Made by a program: the position numbers and the translations under genes
Notes under the pieces: generated by a model
What the model saw: only the letters and a program-made list of their open reading frames with translations
Database searches by the model: none
Told to the model about the DNA's origin: nothing
Assembly (NCBI RefSeq): GCF_008923205.2
Contig: NZ_WBMS02000024.1
Location: 74,903-138,902, forward strand
DNA from: Actinomadura physcomitrii
GTDB taxonomy: Bacteria; Actinomycetota; Actinomycetes; Streptosporangiales; Streptosporangiaceae
DNA: 64,000 bases
Direction: 5' to 3'
Part shown: piece by piece, positions 50,881-59,066 of the stretch
How the letters are laid out: each line of letters begins with the position of its first letter
Position numbering within the stretch: the stretch's first letter is position 1

Positions 50881-51408
50881 ATGCAGGCCGTCGCTTTCTG
50901 GATCCTGGCCGTGGCCGCCGCCGGTTCCGGCGCGGCCGTCTTCGCCGTGGACTCGATGGCGCGGGCGACGTTCGCCCTGCTGGCCTCGTTCCTGTGCGTC
51001 GGGGTCGAGCTGCTGCTGCTCGACCTGCGCTACCTCGGCGTCCTGGTCGTGCTGATGATGATCATGGAGATGCTGGTGATGGCGGTCTTCATGATCATGT
51101 ACATGATGAACCCCGGCGGGCTCATGCCGATGACGATGGTGCACAACCACCGCTGGGCGATCGGCATCTCCGCCGCCGTGTTCGCCGCGCTGGCGGCCGG
51201 AATCCTGCTCATCCCGTGGCCGAAGCGGCAGGGGACTGTCCCGCGCGATCCCGCCTTCTCCCTCGGCCAGGCGATCATGGGCCCGAAGATGCTCGTCATG
51301 ATGGTGGTCGGCATCGCCATCCTGGCCACCATGATCGCCTCGGTGGTGCTGGCCACCGGCCGGGGCCGCTACGACCGGTCCCCCGGCCGCGAGGACGGTG
51401 CGAAGTGA
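50881..51408 (+). CDS. nuoJ: NADH-quinone oxidoreductase subunit J-like
   Basis: 175-residue membrane subunit with five helices. The third helix (LDLRYLGVLVVLMMIMEMLV, then MAVFMIMYMM) corresponds to the conserved pi-bulge helix of NuoJ. It is extremely Met-rich: twelve methionines between residues 59 and 86. AAGGAGG precedes the ATG at 50881. It overlaps nuoK by 4 bases. Confidence 0.9.
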   Translation: MQAVAFWILAVAAAGSGAAVFAVDSMARATFALLASFLCVGVELLLLDLRYLGVLVVLMMIMEMLVMAVFMIMYMMNPGGLMPMTMVHNHRWAIGISAAVFAALAAGILLIPWPKRQGTVPRDPAFSLGQAIMGPKMLVMMVVGIAILATMIASVVLATGRGRYDRSPGREDGAK

Positions 51409-51710
51409 GCCTCGACGCCTTCCTCCTGCTCGCCGCCGCGCTGTTCTCCGTGGGCCTGTACGGGGCGCTGTCCCAGCAGTCGATCGTCATGCTGATGATG
51501 GGCCTCGAACTTATGATCAACGCCCTGCTGGTGGCGGGCGGCGCGTTCTGGTTCTACGTCGCGCCCGGCACCGCGGACGGGCAGGTGCTGGTCCTGGTGG
51601 CCGTCACGGTGATGGCGCTGGAGATGGCGATGGGATTCGCGGTCGTCACCGCGCTGCTGCGCGCCCGGGACGTGGACACGACCGACGACGCCGGGGACCT
51701 GAAGGGATGA
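51405..51710 (+). CDS. nuoK: NADH-quinone oxidoreductase subunit K-like
   Basis: 101-residue three-helix subunit, antiporter-like (MrpC/NuoK) fold. The family core LYGALSQQSIVMLMMGLELM, then INALLVAGGAF, has the conserved glutamate of helix 2 (GLELM), and a second Glu lies in ALEMAMGFAVV. GTG start at 51405 overlaps nuoJ; its stop overlaps nuoL. Confidence 0.95.
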   Translation: MSLDAFLLLAAALFSVGLYGALSQQSIVMLMMGLELMINALLVAGGAFWFYVAPGTADGQVLVLVAVTVMALEMAMGFAVVTALLRARDVDTTDDAGDLKG

Positions 51711-53581
51711 GCGTCCTCGCCTGGCTCCTGCCCGCGGTGCCCGCCGGCACCGGTGCCGGGCTGCTCGCCGGGCGCTTCGCTATCGGACGCCGCCTGGACC
51801 GTCCGGCGCCCGCCGTCGCGGTGGCCGCCGCGTTCGGCACGCTGTGCCTCGCGGTGGCGGCGGCTCTGGCGCGGCCCTCGGTGCGCTTCCCGCTCTTCGG
51901 CCGGTCGCCCGCCGGCCTCGCGGTGGACGGGCTGTCCGCCGCCCTCGCCGTGACGGTCGCGGCGGTGAGCCTCGCCGTCCTGGCGTTCGCCGCCGGGGAG
52001 TTCGCCCCGGACGAGTCGAGGGCGCGCTTCTTCGGGCTCATGCTGGTGTTCACCGGCGCCATGCTGGTCACGGTCACCGCGACCGACCTCGCCGTCCTGC
52101 TGATGGGCTGGGAGGTGATGGGCGCGATGTCGTACGCGCTCATCGGCTTCTGGTGGCGCGACCGGGAACGCGTCGGCTCGGCGGACGTCTCCTTCCTCAC
52201 CACCCGCGCCGCTGACCTGGGCCTGTACTTCGCGGCGGGCGCGGCGCAGGCCGGCACCGGCTCGCTCGCCCTCGACGGGCTGGCCGGCGCGCGCGGGCAC
52301 TGGCGCGACCTGATCGCCGCCGGGGTCGTGCTCGCCGCGCTCGGCAAGTCGGCGCAGCTGCCGTTCTCGTTCTGGCTGTCGCGGGCGATGGCGGGCCCGA
52401 ACCCGGTGTCGGCGCTGCTGCACTCGGCGACCATGGTGGCCGCCGGGGCGTACCTGCTGCTCCGCCTGCGACCGCTGCTGGACGCGACCGGCTGGGCGGC
52501 GGCGCTCGTCGCGTGGACCGGCGCGCTCACCGCGCTCCTCCTCGGCGCGGTGGCGCTCGCCCAGCGCGACCTGAAGCAGCTGCTCGCCGCGTCGACATGC
52601 GCGCAGGTCGGCTTCATAATCCTCGGCGCCGGGGCCGGCACGGTGGCGGGCGGCACCGCCCAGCTCGTCGCGCACGCCGCGGTGAAGTGCCTGCTGTTCC
52701 TCGGAGCGGGAGCGTGGCTGACCGCGCTCGGGACCAAAGACCTGCGGGAACTCCACGGCGCGGCGCGCCGGTACCGGCTGGTCGGGATCACGTTCGCGAT
52801 CGGCGCGCTCGCTCTGGCCGGAGCACCGCCGCTGTCGCTGTGGGCGGCCAAGGACGCCGTGCTCGGCGCCGCCCTTGAGGACTCCCCCGCGCTCTATGCG
52901 GTCGGCCTCGCCGCCGGGCTCCTGTCAGCGGGTTACGCGGCCCGCGCGCTCGTCGCGGTCGGCCGTCCCGTGGACGCCGGAACGCGCCAGGAGACCGAGC
53001 GGACCGGAACCCGGCACGTCGGCCTCCTGGCCAGGGCGCCGCTGCCCGTGCTCGCGGCCGGATCGGCCGTCCTCGGCGTCCTGGCGCTGCCGCCGCTGGA
53101 CGGATGGTGGCGGCGCCTCGCCGGCGACGCCGAGGCGCCCGCCCCGAGCGCCGCCGGTCTCGCCGCCTCCGGCGCCCTGGCACTGCTCGTCCTCGCCGCG
53201 ACCTGGGCGCTCACCCGCCGCGGAACCCGGCTCCGCACGGCCTGGACGGCACCGGCCCGCGACTGGCTGCACCTCCAACGGCTGGCCGGGCTGCTCATCG
53301 CCCGTCCCGTGCTCGTCCTGGCCACCGCCCTGGCCCGGTTCGACGACCGCGTCATCGACGGCGGCGTCCGCGCGGCCGCCGCGTCCGGCCGTCTCGCCGC
53401 GGCGCTGGCCGGACGCCGGGTGGAGTTCCGCGTGGACGGTCTCGTAGCACTCGTCGGCCGGTGCGCCCGCCGTCTCGCCGACCTGGCGCGGCGCCCCCAG
53501 ACCGGCCAGGTGCACACGTACTACGCGCAGGCCGCCGTCCTGTTCGCCGTGCTCATCCTCATCGCCCTTCTGGTCAGGTGA
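51707..53581 (+). CDS. nuoL: NADH-quinone oxidoreductase subunit L-like
   Basis: 624-residue proton-pumping antiporter-like subunit. Key residues are in LLMGWEVMGAMSYALIGFWW (helix 5 Glu), ALGKSAQLPFSFWLSRAMAG (helix 7 Lys), LLHSATMVAAGAYLLLR (helix 8 His region) and AHAAVKCLLFLGAGAWL (helix 12 Lys). The long C-terminal amphipathic arm is present (LHLQRLAGLLIARPVLVLAT onwards). Start ATG overlaps nuoK. Confidence 0.95.
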   Translation: MSVLAWLLPAVPAGTGAGLLAGRFAIGRRLDRPAPAVAVAAAFGTLCLAVAAALARPSVRFPLFGRSPAGLAVDGLSAALAVTVAAVSLAVLAFAAGEFAPDESRARFFGLMLVFTGAMLVTVTATDLAVLLMGWEVMGAMSYALIGFWWRDRERVGSADVSFLTTRAADLGLYFAAGAAQAGTGSLALDGLAGARGHWRDLIAAGVVLAALGKSAQLPFSFWLSRAMAGPNPVSALLHSATMVAAGAYLLLRLRPLLDATGWAAALVAWTGALTALLLGAVALAQRDLKQLLAASTCAQVGFIILGAGAGTVAGGTAQLVAHAAVKCLLFLGAGAWLTALGTKDLRELHGAARRYRLVGITFAIGALALAGAPPLSLWAAKDAVLGAALEDSPALYAVGLAAGLLSAGYAARALVAVGRPVDAGTRQETERTGTRHVGLLARAPLPVLAAGSAVLGVLALPPLDGWWRRLAGDAEAPAPSAAGLAASGALALLVLAATWALTRRGTRLRTAWTAPARDWLHLQRLAGLLIARPVLVLATALARFDDRVIDGGVRAAAASGRLAAALAGRRVEFRVDGLVALVGRCARRLADLARRPQTGQVHTYYAQAAVLFAVLILIALLVR

Positions 53582-55077
53582 CCGTGCTCTCCCTGGTGAT
53601 CTTCCTCCCGCTCTCCGCCGCCCTCGGGCTGTGCACCGCGCCCCGGCTCGGCGACCGGGCGGTCACCTGGATCTGGACCGCCGCGAGCGCGGCCGACCTC
53701 GCCCTGGTCATCGGGCTGTGGGCCGGGCGCGGGAACGGCGACGGCGTCTCCTACGAGGAGGACGTCCGGTGGATCCCGTCCGTCCGCGCCGGGTACCACG
53801 TCGGTGTCGACGGGCTGTCGCTGCCGCTGCTCGCGCTCACCTCGCTGCTGTTCCTGATGTGCGCGGTCCACTCGCTGCGCCGGACCGGGCGGACGCGGGC
53901 GTTCGCCGCGCTGTTCCTGTTCCTCCAGACGGTGTCGCTCGGCCTGTTCGCGGCCCTGGACCTGCTGCTGTTCTTCGTCTTCTTCGACCTGTCGATCGTC
54001 GGCATGTACTTCGTCATCGCCGGATGGGGGCACGGCGACAGGACGCGGTCGGCGCTGAAGTTCTTCCTCTACACCTTCCTCGGCTCCCTCGTCCTGCTGC
54101 TGGGCTTCATCGGCCTCTACCTCGGCGCCGACCCGCACACCTTCGACATGGTCGAGCTGACGCGGACCCCGGCGCTGGCGGGCTCCCCCGGGCTCGCCGG
54201 GCTGGTCCTGCTGGCGATCGGCATCGGGTTCGCCATCAAGACACCGGTCGTGCCGTTGCACACCTGGCTGCCGCCCGCGCACACCGACGCGCCCGCCGCC
54301 GGGTCGGCGATCCTGGCCGGGATCCTGCTGAAGATGGGCACCTACGGGCTCGTCCGCATCGCGATGCCGATGCTGCCGGACGCCTGGCGCCGCTACATCT
54401 GGGTGATCATCATCCTGGGCCTGGTCAGCGTGCTGTACGGGGCGCTGGTCGCCTTCGCGCAGGAGGACGTCAAACGGCTGATCGCCTACACCTCGGTCAA
54501 CCACATGGGGTACATCATCGTGGCGCTCGGCGCCGCGGGCGCTGCGGGCGACGCGGCGGCGCGGCGGCTCGCGGTGACCGGCGCCGTCACCCAGATGGTG
54601 AGCCACGGCCTGATCACCGGGGCGCTGTTCCTGCTGTCAGGCGTCCTTTACGACCGGGCCGACACCTACGACATGGGACGGTTCGGCGGCCTCGCCAGGA
54701 CCGCGCCGCGGTTCTCCGGGCTCGTCGCGGTCGCCGCGTTCGCCTCCCTCGGGCTGCCGGGACTGTCCGGCTTCATCGCCGAGTTCCAGATCTTCACCGG
54801 GGTGATCGGCAGCGGCGGTGCCGGCCTGGTCGCGGTGGGGGCACTGGCGATCCTCGGCATCCTCATCACCGCGGCGCTGTTCCTGCGGCTGCTGCACCGC
54901 ACCGTCCTCGGGCCGCCCGGCGAGCTCACCTCGCTGGTGACCGACGCGCGCCGCGGCGAGCTCGCCGCGGTCGTGCCGCTGCTGGCGCTGGCGGCCGTCA
55001 TCGGCGTCGCGCCGCGCTTCCTGCTGGACGTGATCGAGCCGTTCTCCGCCACCGTGGTCTCGCTGGTGGCTCGATGA
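53578..55077 (+). CDS. nuoM: NADH-quinone oxidoreductase subunit M-like
   Basis: 499-residue antiporter-like pump subunit with fourteen helices. Conserved: YHVGVDGLSLPLLALTSLL, FFVFFDLSIVGMYFVIAGWG (helix 5; the usual Glu is replaced by Asp in FFDLS), AIKTPVVPLHTWLPPAHTDA (helix 7 Lys), LLKMGTYGLVRI and NHMGYIIVALG. The Glu-to-Asp change is conservative. GTG start overlaps the nuoL stop by four bases. Confidence 0.95.
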   Translation: MTVLSLVIFLPLSAALGLCTAPRLGDRAVTWIWTAASAADLALVIGLWAGRGNGDGVSYEEDVRWIPSVRAGYHVGVDGLSLPLLALTSLLFLMCAVHSLRRTGRTRAFAALFLFLQTVSLGLFAALDLLLFFVFFDLSIVGMYFVIAGWGHGDRTRSALKFFLYTFLGSLVLLLGFIGLYLGADPHTFDMVELTRTPALAGSPGLAGLVLLAIGIGFAIKTPVVPLHTWLPPAHTDAPAAGSAILAGILLKMGTYGLVRIAMPMLPDAWRRYIWVIIILGLVSVLYGALVAFAQEDVKRLIAYTSVNHMGYIIVALGAAGAAGDAAARRLAVTGAVTQMVSHGLITGALFLLSGVLYDRADTYDMGRFGGLARTAPRFSGLVAVAAFASLGLPGLSGFIAEFQIFTGVIGSGGAGLVAVGALAILGILITAALFLRLLHRTVLGPPGELTSLVTDARRGELAAVVPLLALAAVIGVAPRFLLDVIEPFSATVVSLVAR

Positions 55078-56459
55078 CGCGGGAGAACCCGGCCGACCTG
55101 CTGCCGGAGCTGCTCGTCCTCGGCGCGGCGGTGTCCGGGCTCCTGGCCGGGTCGTTCCTGCCCCGCACCCGCCAGTGGATCGTCGCGGCGCTGTGCGTCG
55201 CGGGACTGGCCGGAGGCATCGCTGCGGCGGCCCTCGCGTCCCGCCGCGGCGACACGACGGCCTTCGACGCGCTCGTGCTCGACCCCGTCACCCACGTGAC
55301 GCGCATCGTCGTGCTGTCGGCGACGCTGCTGGTCATCGCGCTCGCCGCCGCGCCGATGCGCGGCCACCGGCGGGAGAGCGAGTTCTACGTGCTCCTCCTG
55401 CTGTCCGCGCTCGGCACGGTCGTGCTCGGCGCCGCGTCCGACCTGCTGGTGCTGGTGGCCGCCTACCTCCTGGCGAGCATCCCGGGCTACGCGCTCGCGG
55501 GCTTCGGCAGGGACGCGTCCGGCACCGAGGCGGCGCTCAAGTACTACCTGATGGGCGCCTTCCTCGGCATCCTCATGCTGGCGGGCGTCACACTGCTGTA
55601 CGGGCTCGGCCGCGGCACGTCCTACGGGACGCTCCGCGCCGGACTCGGACCGGCCCCGGACGCCGCGGTCATGGTCGGCGCCGTCCTGCTGCTCGCCGGG
55701 CTGCTGTTCAAGGCCGGAGCCGTGCCCGCGCACTTCTGGGTGCCGGACGTCACCGAGGGCGCGCCGCCGGCCGTCGCGGCCTTCGTCACGACCGTCCCGA
55801 AGATCGGAGCGTTCGCCGCGCTCTACCGCCTCGCCGTCGAGGCGCTCGCCGGATCCGCGCCCGGCCGGCCGCTGCTCATCGCGGTCATCGCCGCCGCCAC
55901 CATGACGCTCGGCAACCTCGCGGCGTTCGCGCAGACCAATGTCCGGCGGCTGCTCGCCTACTCGACCATCAGCCAGGCCGGATACCTGCTCCTGCCGGTC
56001 GCGGTCGCCGGACGCACCGATCTCGCCCGGCCCGCGCTGCTGTTCTACCTGGCCGCCTACGCCGTCACCAACATCGGCGCCTTCGCCGCCGTCGTCGCCG
56101 TCGGCCGCGACGACCTCGCCGCCTACACCGGACTCGCGCGCCGCTCGCCGGCGCTGGCCGTCTCGCTGGTGATCTGCCTGCTCGGGCTGGTGGGCACTCC
56201 GCCCACCGCCGTCTTCGTCGGCAAGCTGCTGATGTTCGGCGCGGCCCTGGACGGCCGGTACGCATGGCTCGCCGTCGTCGCCGCCATCAATACGGTCGCC
56301 AGCGTCTTCTATTACCTGCGCTGGATCGTCCCTCTCTTCTCCCAGGGCACCGGGACGGAAGCCCCTCTCGACCGCTCCGCCCAATGGACGGCCTACCTGG
56401 CGACCGGCGCGTCGCTCGCCCTCGGAATCGGCGGCGGCGTCGTCCTCACCTTCGGCTGA
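55074..56459 (+). CDS. nuoN: NADH-quinone oxidoreductase subunit N-like
   Basis: 461-residue antiporter-like pump subunit, last of the operon. Conserved blocks: EAALKYYLMGAFLGILMLAG, LFKAGAVPAHFWVPDVTEGA (helix 7 Lys), NVRRLLAYSTISQAGYLLLP and TPPTAVFVGKLLMFGAAL (helix 12 Lys). ATG overlaps the nuoM stop. Its 3' end overlaps a convergent decarboxylase remnant by 14 bases. Confidence 0.95.
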   Translation: MTRENPADLLPELLVLGAAVSGLLAGSFLPRTRQWIVAALCVAGLAGGIAAAALASRRGDTTAFDALVLDPVTHVTRIVVLSATLLVIALAAAPMRGHRRESEFYVLLLLSALGTVVLGAASDLLVLVAAYLLASIPGYALAGFGRDASGTEAALKYYLMGAFLGILMLAGVTLLYGLGRGTSYGTLRAGLGPAPDAAVMVGAVLLLAGLLFKAGAVPAHFWVPDVTEGAPPAVAAFVTTVPKIGAFAALYRLAVEALAGSAPGRPLLIAVIAAATMTLGNLAAFAQTNVRRLLAYSTISQAGYLLLPVAVAGRTDLARPALLFYLAAYAVTNIGAFAAVVAVGRDDLAAYTGLARRSPALAVSLVICLLGLVGTPPTAVFVGKLLMFGAALDGRYAWLAVVAAINTVASVFYYLRWIVPLFSQGTGTEAPLDRSAQWTAYLATGASLALGIGGGVVLTFG

Positions 56460-56874
56460 GGCGGTCTTTCAGGGCTTTGGTGATGCGGTCGACGTCGGCG
56501 CGGGTCGTGCGCCAGTTGCTGAAGGCGGCTCGGAGTGCGGGCACCCCGGCATAGGTGGTCGGGGTGAGGAAGGCTTCGTCCGCCAGGTCGGCGGCGAGAT
56601 CGGCGAGCCGCTCGGCGGTGGGGTCCCCGGCCAGGGGAACACCCGCACCTGCAGGTCCCGGTGGCGGGTGAACTGCACGGCGCTGTCGTAGGGGACGTTC
56701 AGCCATTTGTGCAGGTCGATGCAGATGGAGTCGGCGGCGTCGAGGCCGGCGACCAGGTCCGCGTGGTCCGGCGACAGCGCCGCGAAGCCGCCGAACGCGG
56801 CGTCGACGTGCAGCCAGAAGTCGTGGCGTTCCCGCAGGGCGGCGATGGCGCGGAGATCGTCGTAGTCGGCCGCT
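56446..56874 (-). pseudogene. PLP-dependent decarboxylase, internally deleted and 5'-truncated
   Basis: Two pieces of a group II (aromatic-L-amino-acid/glutamate type) decarboxylase. Piece one (56640-56874, minus) has DLRAIAALRERHDFWLHVDA, then DSICIDLHKWLNVPYDSA with the PLP lysine in HKW, and stops at DLQVRVF. Piece two (56446-56640) is one frame over and holds the C-terminus: AGDPTAERLADLAADLADEA, then VPALRAAFSNWRTT. About 100 residues are missing between them, and the first half of the protein is missing before piece one. It cannot make an active enzyme. Confidence 0.8.
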
Positions 56875-57725
56875 CGGCTCTGGCGCTGCTGTCGGCGCAT
56901 CTGCGTCCCCGGGCCGTGGCCGTGGAGATCCCCACCTACACCGATCCGCTCGCCGGGTTCCGGGCCGCCGGCACGCGCCTGGCCGGGTGCCGGGTGACGG
57001 CGGACGGCTGGGATCTGGACCAGCTCGACGACGCGTTCCGGGCCGCGGCGGGCGGGATGGCCTACCTCGTCCCCGATTTCCAGAACCCGACCGGCGCGCT
57101 CATGCCGGCGGACGCCCGGCTGACGGTGGCCCGGCTGGCCGAACGGCATCGGGTGACCGTGGTGGCCGATGAGACCATGCGCGATCTCGACCTGCGCGAC
57201 GGCCCCGCACCGGTCCGGCGGATTCCCGGTTCCGTCCTCATCGGGTCGGCGGCCAAGACGATCTGGGCCGGCCTGCGCGTCGGCTGGATCCGCGGGCCGG
57301 CCGCGCTCATCGGCGAGCCGGCGCACCACCCCCTCTGCGAACCGCTGTCGGCGGCGCCGACGCAGCAGCTCGTGGCCGCCGAACTGCTGCGCGACCTGGA
57401 ATCGCTGCTGCGCGACCGGCGTGCCGTGCTGCGGCGCCAGCGCGATCATCTGTGCGGGCTGCTGGCCGGAGACGACCGCTGGCGGTTCACGGTCCCTCCC
57501 GGGGGCCTCGCGCTCTGGGTGCGGCTGACCGCCCTGCGGGCCGATCTCGTCACGGCGCGCGCTCGCGCCCACGGACTCGAGCTCTCCCCGGGGCCGTCGT
57601 TCGCCGCCGACGCGACCCACCCGCACCACCTGCGCCTGCCCTACACCCCGCCGATCAGCACGCTGGACCGCGTCGCCGCCGTCCTGGATCTCGCGTGCGG
57701 CGGACAGGGGGCGAGGAGCCGGTGA
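56875..57725 (+). pseudogene. MocR-type PLP regulator (GntR-aminotransferase), 5'-truncated
   Basis: C-terminal 280 or so residues of a MocR/PdxR-type regulator. The aminotransferase fold is clear: VAVEIPTYTDPLAGFRAAG, YLVPDFQNPTGALMPADARL, and the PLP lysine in IGSAAKTIWAGLRVGWIRGP. The GntR winged helix and the first part of the PLP domain are missing; the sequence begins near SALALLSAHLRPRA against the truncated decarboxylase. A MocR gene divergent from a PLP decarboxylase is a common arrangement, so both 5' ends were probably lost together. Confidence 0.8.
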
Positions 57726-57763
57726 CCACGTCCACCGGCCTCCCGGAGGCCAGACGCGCTCAT

Positions 57764-57784
57764 ATAGTGGACGATATCCACTAT
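57764..57784 (+). promoter_or_regulatory. operator upstream of the GNAT/XRE-cupin pair
   Basis: ATAGTGGA (57764-57771) and TCCACTAT (57777-57784) are a perfect 8-base inverted repeat with a CGATA spacer, 60 bases before the acetyltransferase gene. It probably serves the XRE-cupin regulator encoded downstream, giving autoregulation; the MocR remnant is the other candidate. Confidence 0.6.
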
Positions 57785-57845
57785 CCTAGAAGGTGTCGGT
57801 CGCCGGCCGCACCGCGATTCGGAACGAGCGAGAAGGGGAGTCCGG

Positions 57846-58346
57846 ATGACGCTGCGTTTCGAGCTCGACGGCCTGACCCGGCCCGAGGTCCACCGGCTGC
57901 TGGAAGAGCATCTGGCCGACATGCACGCCGCCTCGCCGCCGGAGTCGATCCACGCGCTGGACCTGCGGGAGCTGCGCGACGCCGCGGTCGAGTTCTGGTC
58001 GGTCTGGGAGGGGCCCGAGCTGCGCGGCTGCGGGGCGCTCAAAGATCTCGGTGGCGGCGACGTGGAGCTGAAGTCCATGCGGACGGCACAGGCCGCGCGG
58101 GGACAGGGCGTCGGAACGGTCACGCTCCGGCACCTGCTGGCGGTCGCCGCCGGGCGCGGGCACCGGCGGGTCCTGCTGGAGACCGGAAGCCAGGACTTCT
58201 TCGCGCCGGCCCGGCGGCTCTACGCGCGGCACGGGTTCACCCCCTGCGAGCCGTTCGCCGACTACGTCCACGACCCCAACAGCGTCTTCATGGAATTGCG
58301 TTTGGACGGCGGCGCCGTTCCCCTGCCCCGGTCGTGTCCGCGATGA
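57846..58346 (+). CDS. GNAT N-acetyltransferase
   Basis: 166-residue acetyl-CoA-dependent acetyltransferase. The acetyl-CoA loop is AARGQGVGTVTLRHLL and the C-terminal ARRLYARHGFTPCEPF is the usual GNAT strand-helix end. AAGGGGAG precedes the ATG at 57846. Its stop overlaps the start of an XRE-cupin regulator (ATGA), so the pair is co-made; such pairs often modify small amines (family-level inference). Confidence 0.92.
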   Translation: MTLRFELDGLTRPEVHRLLEEHLADMHAASPPESIHALDLRELRDAAVEFWSVWEGPELRGCGALKDLGGGDVELKSMRTAQAARGQGVGTVTLRHLLAVAAGRGHRRVLLETGSQDFFAPARRLYARHGFTPCEPFADYVHDPNSVFMELRLDGGAVPLPRSCPR

Positions 58347-58903
58347 CGGAGGGCCCGGACGGTCTCGGACGGCGGGTCAAGGCGGAGCGGAGCCGGCGCG
58401 GCTGGTCGCTGGCCCGCCTGGCGGACGCCTCCGGGGTGTCCCGGGCCATGATCAGCAGAATCGAGCGGGGCGAGAGCAACCCGACCGCCGCGGTCGTCGG
58501 CAAGCTCTCCGCCGCGCTGGAGCTGAGCATGACCGCGCTGCTGGCACCGGACGAGGGCGAGACCGGCCAGGTGCGGCGCGCCGCCGGCACCCCCCACTGG
58601 ACGGATCCCGACACCGGCTACCTCCGGCGCCAGATATCGACCCCGGGGTTTCCCGCCGACGTCACCGAGATCGTCCTGCCCGCCGGGGCCCGGGTGCCGA
58701 TGCCGGCCGGGACGTACGCGTTCATCGCCCAGCTCATCTGGGTCCTGGACGGCGAGCTGACCCTCGTCGAGGGGCCGGCCGCGCACCACCTCGCCGCCGG
58801 TGACGCGTTCGAGTTCGGAGCGCCCCAGGCCCGCGAGTTCGTCAACGCCACCACCGCCGACTGCCGCTACGTCGTGGTCGTCACCCGCAAACCCACGGCC
58901 TGA
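58343..58903 (+). CDS. XRE-cupin transcriptional regulator
   Basis: 186-residue regulator with an N-terminal HTH_3 domain (AERSRRGWSLARLADASGVS, then RAMISRIERGESNPTAAVV) and a C-terminal cupin barrel (EIVLPAGARVPMPAG; GELTLVEGPAAHHLAAGDAF). Such proteins usually sense a small molecule in the cupin pocket. It overlaps the GNAT gene by 4 bases and likely binds the inverted repeat upstream of that gene. Confidence 0.93.
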   Translation: MTEGPDGLGRRVKAERSRRGWSLARLADASGVSRAMISRIERGESNPTAAVVGKLSAALELSMTALLAPDEGETGQVRRAAGTPHWTDPDTGYLRRQISTPGFPADVTEIVLPAGARVPMPAGTYAFIAQLIWVLDGELTLVEGPAAHHLAAGDAFEFGAPQAREFVNATTADCRYVVVVTRKPTA

Positions 58904-59066
58904 CTGCTGATTCTCGTGACCGGGTCCCGGGCTCTCCCCCGGACGGCTCTTCGTGAAGCCTGTGAATCGGCCTCCCGCCGCGAGCACCGTTCGACCAAGA
59001 CGCTGCCGACCGGGGGATGATAATCTTATATCCCTAAAATTCGGCGCGAATGGCGAGAATGGCTCG

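Noticed and set aside
14034..57725. Insertion sequences as the cause of the truncated genes
   Set aside because: No transposase sequence, terminal inverted repeats or target duplications were seen at any junction.
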